Shown here in pieces: positions 4,983 to 7,705 of a stretch of 7,705 nt of DNA (the stretch's first letter is position 1; every line of letters begins with the position of its first letter). The notes below the pieces were generated by a model, which did no database searches, had not been told where the DNA came from, and saw only the letters and a program-made list of their open reading frames with translations. A program made the position numbers and the translations under genes. The DNA is from CAYVCP01 sp964450565 (GTDB lineage: Bacteria > Patescibacteriota > Minisyncoccia > Minisyncoccales > CG1-02-41-26): positions 1 through 7,705 of the forward strand of contig CAYVCP010000028.1 of the NCBI GenBank assembly GCA_964450565.1. Reading direction: 5' to 3'.

Positions 4983-5091
4983 ACTTAAATTATGTTAAGG
5001 GGGAGGGTACTTCTCTTTGACGACTCGTCTCTTTTTTGTGTCATTTATCTTATTTTGTGACCTGGAAGAATACTGGGTCATTTTAGTTTTT
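4983..5091 (+). promoter_or_regulatory. Structured 5' leader with terminator-like hairpin
   Basis: The leader carries a purine run AAGGGGGAGGG (4997-5007) that looks like a very strong Shine-Dalgarno sequence but lies 85 nt before the ATG. It could pair with CTTCTCTTT (5010-5018). A hairpin of 8 bp, TGACCTGG (5058-5065) with CTGGGTCA (5073-5080), including two G-U pairs, is followed by TTTTAGTTTTT and then the ATG. Long structured leaders are known for cold-induced RNA helicases and cold-shock genes elsewhere; applying that here is inference. Confidence 0.6.
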
Positions 5092-6372
5092 ATGACACAA
5101 ATTAAACAATCTGTTGGTCGTTTTAGCGACCTTGGAATAAAAGAAAACTTTCTTGCTATTCTTAAGCAAGAGGGTTTTGACGTTCCTACTCCGATTCAGC
5201 ACCAGGTTATTCCTGGCGCTTTGCAAAGAAAGGATGTTGTTGGTATTGCTCAAACTGGAACAGGTAAGACCTTAGCTTTTGGTATTCCAATGATCCAGTA
5301 TCTTGTTTCTCATAGAGGGCAAGGATTAGTTATCGTGCCTACCCGCGAACTAGCGCTTCAGGTAGAACGGTCACTTAAACATGTTGGTGCTTCTTTGGGG
5401 CTTCGCTGCGTTGTAGTTATTGGGGGAGTTTCTAAACATATGCAAATAAAATATTTAAAAAGAAATCCACATGTTGTTATTGCTACTCCAGGGCGTTTGG
5501 TTGATTTAATGGAGCAAAAAGCTTGTGCGCTTGATAAAGTAAATACCGTAATTCTTGATGAGGCAGATCGTATGCTTGATGTTGGATTCTTACCTCAAAT
5601 TAAACGAATTTTACAAAGTACGCCAAAAGATCGGCAAACCATGTTGTTTTCAGCTACTATGCCAAAATCAATATCATTATTAGCGAGTACATTTATGAAA
5701 ATGCCACTTAGAATTGAAATTGCTCCACAAGGCACTACGGTAGAAAATGTAGAGCAAGAAATTTTTATAGTAGTGAAAAATAATAAAATGCGTTTACTTG
5801 ATTCTTTATTAGATAAGTATCAAACAGGTAAAGTACTTATTTTCTCAAGAACTAAATATGGGGCAAAACGTATTGCGCGCGATGTTCGCTATATGGATCA
5901 TACTGCAACTGAAATGCACTCTAACTGTTCTCAAGCCCAACGAAAAAAAGCGCTTGAAGGGTTTACAAACGGAAAGTTTAGGGTGATGGTAGCCACTGAC
6001 ATTGCGGCTCGCGGTATTGATGTAAAAGATATTGGCTTAGTGATTAATTTTGACTTACCAGATTATTCAGAGGCCTATGTTCACCGCATTGGCAGAACCG
6101 GGCGAGCTGGCCGTTATGGGAGAGCTATTTCTTTTGTTACCCCATCTCAAAAAGCTGATGTTAGAAAAATTGAACGGTTGATTCAGAAGTCAATTCCGGT
6201 ATTATCTTTGCCGTCTTTGCCATCAGAGAGAAGAAGGCCATTTCATCAAGCCAAGCGGTATGTTCCACAGAGGGAACATTCTACTGGGCGGGGATATACT
6301 AAACCTTCTTATCAAAAAAAGAGACAGCAATCATCTCATGGCCGTCAAAATAGCTATTGTTATAAAAGATAA
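5092..6372 (+). CDS. DEAD-box ATP-dependent RNA helicase
   Basis: The 426-residue product unwinds RNA using ATP; relatives (CsdA, RhlE, CshA types) act in ribosome assembly, RNA decay and cold adaptation. All core motifs are present: Q motif around FSDLGI and PTPIQHQ, motif I AQTGTGKT (53-60), Ia PTRELALQ (83-90), Ib TPGR, II DEAD (156-159), III SAT (187-189), IV VLIFSRTK, V ATDIAARGID (301-310) and VI HRIGRTGRAG (331-340). A basic, low-complexity tail of about 50 residues (RRRPFHQAKR.., ..KKRQQSSHGR) follows and probably binds RNA. ATG 5092 is chosen because family members begin a few residues before the Q motif. A TTG at 5017 is in frame and better placed behind the purine run, and would add the hydrophobic MTTRLFFVSFILFCDLEEYW... 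The gene has its own promoter at 4948-4976. The exact subfamily cannot be fixed, so no gene symbol is given. Confidence 0.95.
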   Translation: MTQIKQSVGRFSDLGIKENFLAILKQEGFDVPTPIQHQVIPGALQRKDVVGIAQTGTGKTLAFGIPMIQYLVSHRGQGLVIVPTRELALQVERSLKHVGASLGLRCVVVIGGVSKHMQIKYLKRNPHVVIATPGRLVDLMEQKACALDKVNTVILDEADRMLDVGFLPQIKRILQSTPKDRQTMLFSATMPKSISLLASTFMKMPLRIEIAPQGTTVENVEQEIFIVVKNNKMRLLDSLLDKYQTGKVLIFSRTKYGAKRIARDVRYMDHTATEMHSNCSQAQRKKALEGFTNGKFRVMVATDIAARGIDVKDIGLVINFDLPDYSEAYVHRIGRTGRAGRYGRAISFVTPSQKADVRKIERLIQKSIPVLSLPSLPSERRRPFHQAKRYVPQREHSTGRGYTKPSYQKKRQQSSHGRQNSYCYKR

Positions 6373-6415
6373 AATGAAAATTAGAAATATCGACCTGATT
6401 TTCTAAATTATATCA

Positions 6416-6472
6416 TTAAACAGGTTTTAACAAAGTTCTTCTCTTAGGGCCAAATTGCCGAATTCGGCAAAT
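6416..6472 (+). repeat. Dispersed palindromic repeat, copy D
   Basis: TTAAACAGGTTTTAACAAAG continues through TTCTTCTCTTAGGGCCAAA to the perfect palindrome TTGCCGAATTCGGCAA (6455-6470) and AT. The left part matches copy C, and the right part is identical to copy A including the flanking AAATAT. It begins 44 bp after the helicase stop codon. Confidence 0.8.
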
Positions 6473-6488
6473 ATCCTCGATAAAATAT

Positions 6489-6577
6489 AATTAAAACCCA
6501 AAAGAGCTGTAGTGATTATTTCACTATGGCTTTTTTGGTTAAACCTTGCCAGGTGTTAACTATGTACTCGTCAAGCG
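6489..6577 (+). repeat. Two-hairpin intergenic element, copy 2
   Basis: The counterpart of 940-1040: ATTAAAACCCA, the terminator hairpin (6500-6536), then a second hairpin pairing GTTAA plus ACCT (6538-6546) with AGGT and TTAAC (6551-6560) around a TGCC loop with one bulged G. The tail CTATGTACTCGTCAAGCGCAC matches the tail of copy 1 apart from small changes. The second hairpin has different bases from copy 1 but a similar shape. It lies between the convergent helicase and right-edge genes. Confidence 0.55.
6500..6536 (+). terminator. Intrinsic terminator downstream of the helicase
   Basis: A 16-bp stem (6500-6515 with 6521-6536, three G-U pairs) closes a TTATT loop and ends in six T. It is 128 nt past the helicase stop. 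The A-run on the 5' arm would also act as a T-run on the - strand, so it may end transcription from the convergent right-edge gene too. Confidence 0.85.
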
Positions 6578-6665
6578 CACTGTAGATGATGATATATATA
6601 TTCTAAAGTAGAATGGAAGAATGAGCCTAATGTATTTCATGAATAAAGAAAACTATTATAGCTTT

Positions 6666-7658
6666 TTATTCAATGTCATCTGACGCTTCAAAGCTACTAA
6701 TATCAGTAAAGTTTGAAGTATTTTTTCCTGCATCAAAATCACTATAATCAGAACTGCGGAATGAGCCCTGTAAACACCAAACAAAGAGATTGGACAAAGC
6801 GATTAAAAACAGTAATGTCCCAAAGATAATTGTTTTTTTCTTTTTAAAGACAACTCCTAAAACAGTAACGATTAAGAGGAATAAATTATAACCTAAAATT
6901 ACTAACGTCCATTTGTTAGAGAAAATACCTTTAATCTTTATGGTTTTCTCTTTTAAATATCCTGTAATACTACCAATCAAACCTTCCCCCTTTTTCTTAA
7001 TAGGTTTTAGGCTTTTTATCTCTTTTCTTCCAGATTTTATATCTTGCTCTAGTTGATTTACTTGAGCTATTAATTCTTTCTTGGCAGACTGTAGTTCCCC
7101 GTCTTCTGGAGCTAAATCAGCTGTTAAAGAAATAACTTGAGATAAGTCCTGATAAAATTCTAAATCTAATTTATTGTTCAAGTACTCAAAAGCTTTCTCT
7201 CTTTGTGGATCGTCTTTGGTTAAATTATTATCATAAATAGCTTGTAGTAGTTCCATGCTTTCCTTGTCTAGCCCTGTTTCTTCTTCAGAAGCTAAAGCAA
7301 CACTAGCTAAATATGTTGAAGGATCTGTTTTGGCATAATTAAGCCTCATGACGTTGACCACATTGTCTATTATCATATTACGGTTCTGGAAATATATTAT
7401 TGCCCAAAACACTAATTGACTACTATCAATAATAACGGCTTTTATGCCCTTGTATCCTTTTTCAATACCATCACAAACTGCTTTTGTTTGAATAAAGAAC
7501 TGAGGAGCAAAAACCATAACTCCTATTTTAGCTAAACTAGAACCAACATCTAAGGTTAATTCAGTCCAAGCCTTAAACATTGATATGTTGTATTCAACTT
7601 CATGGGCATCAAGATAAAGATCAACGAATTCCTTATAATTAGCTTTAGATCTTTCCAT
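6666..7658 (-). CDS. Membrane protein of unknown function, 5' end uncertain
   Basis: The frame from ATG 7658 to TAA 6666 encodes 330 residues. It stays open upstream to the window edge (15 more codons, KLKRRAVVPGLLEED), and only a weak AGAAGAAG precedes the ATG, so the gene may start outside the window. The N-terminal half is helical, with moderately hydrophobic stretches at about 43-56 and 73-90. A probable coiled coil lies at about 185-217 (ELQSAKKELIAQVNQLEQDI..). Two clear transmembrane helices follow at 250-271 and 276-296, separated by KKKK. The last 30 residues form an acidic, Ser/Asp-rich tail without bulky hydrophobic runs (SSDYSDFDAG.., ..SFEASDDIE). The family is not recognised. 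The gene converges on the helicase; the hairpin at 6500-6536 lies beyond its end. Confidence 0.7.
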   Translation of the reverse strand: MERSKANYKEFVDLYLDAHEVEYNISMFKAWTELTLDVGSSLAKIGVMVFAPQFFIQTKAVCDGIEKGYKGIKAVIIDSSQLVFWAIIYFQNRNMIIDNVVNVMRLNYAKTDPSTYLASVALASEEETGLDKESMELLQAIYDNNLTKDDPQREKAFEYLNNKLDLEFYQDLSQVISLTADLAPEDGELQSAKKELIAQVNQLEQDIKSGRKEIKSLKPIKKKGEGLIGSITGYLKEKTIKIKGIFSNKWTLVILGYNLFLLIVTVLGVVFKKKKTIIFGTLLFLIALSNLFVWCLQGSFRSSDYSDFDAGKNTSNFTDISSFEASDDIE

Positions 7659-7705
7659 ATCTTCTTCTAATAATCCCGGGACAACTGCTCTTCTTTTTAA
7701 CTTAT

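Noticed and set aside
4882..4998. 38-codon open frame upstream of the helicase
   Set aside because: It spans the consensus helicase promoter, has no convincing ribosome-binding site and has no recognisable protein features.
5017..5091. TTG start giving a 25-residue N-terminal extension of the helicase
   Set aside because: The extension is hydrophobic, overlaps the leader hairpin and is not typical of DEAD-box proteins, which begin just before the Q motif. It is kept as an alternative in the finding because of the purine run upstream.
16..6472. Dispersed repeats as a CRISPR array
   Set aside because: Copies are hundreds to thousands of bases apart, vary in length and orientation, and are separated by genes; no regular spacers or cas genes are present.
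6622..6681. 20-codon frame starting ATGAGCCTA on the + strand
   Set aside because: It ends inside the convergent gene, is very short and has no promoter of its own beyond AT-rich sequence.

Overview
The window is AT-rich bacterial DNA with compact genes, mostly on the + strand. It best fits a Candidate Phyla Radiation (Patescibacteria) bacterium, probably Microgenomates-like. That placement is inference. It rests on a short Obg GTPase without a C-terminal extension and with an SKSD nucleotide motif, a DEAD-box helicase of matching style, a 47-residue 'SNKAIQEFKEIYKKEF' protein that I associate from memory with these genomes, and apparent leaderless genes. No rRNA, tRNA, CRISPR array, transposase or phage gene was seen.

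Layout. Positions 1-660 hold a dispersed repeat and a three-helix membrane protein gene whose frame is broken by one TAA. Positions 700-990 hold an inverted copy of the repeat, a 47-codon gene and a strong terminator hairpin. Positions 1047-1750 hold a consensus promoter, an unrecognised 156-residue acidic protein and a perfect 12-bp terminator. Positions 1749-2268 hold a tandem duplication of about 169 bp with the remains of a coding region, another repeat copy and a terminator built on a 7-bp tandem repeat. Positions 2270-3253 encode a winged-helix plus ComF-like phosphoribosyltransferase protein. Positions 3281-3600 hold two more repeat copies flanking a 53-codon membrane protein gene. Positions 3754-4710 encode Obg. 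Positions 4948-6372 hold a promoter, a structured leader of about 110 nt and a DEAD-box RNA helicase. Positions 6416-6580 hold another repeat copy and a second copy of the terminator element. A membrane protein of unknown function is encoded on the - strand at the right edge.

The two recognisable housekeeping genes, Obg and the helicase, both act on ribosomes or RNA but appear to be separate transcription units. The remaining genes look like accessory cargo. The most notable signals are non-coding: (1) a family of six related elements, five of them just 3' of genes and one near the left edge, centred on the palindrome TTGCCGAATTCGGCAA; (2) three genes in which an extended -10 box, TGnTAnnAT, sits exactly 6 nt before the ATG, predicting leaderless mRNAs; (3) two copies of a two-hairpin element with pairing-preserving base changes; (4) a terminator-like hairpin directly before the helicase start codon.
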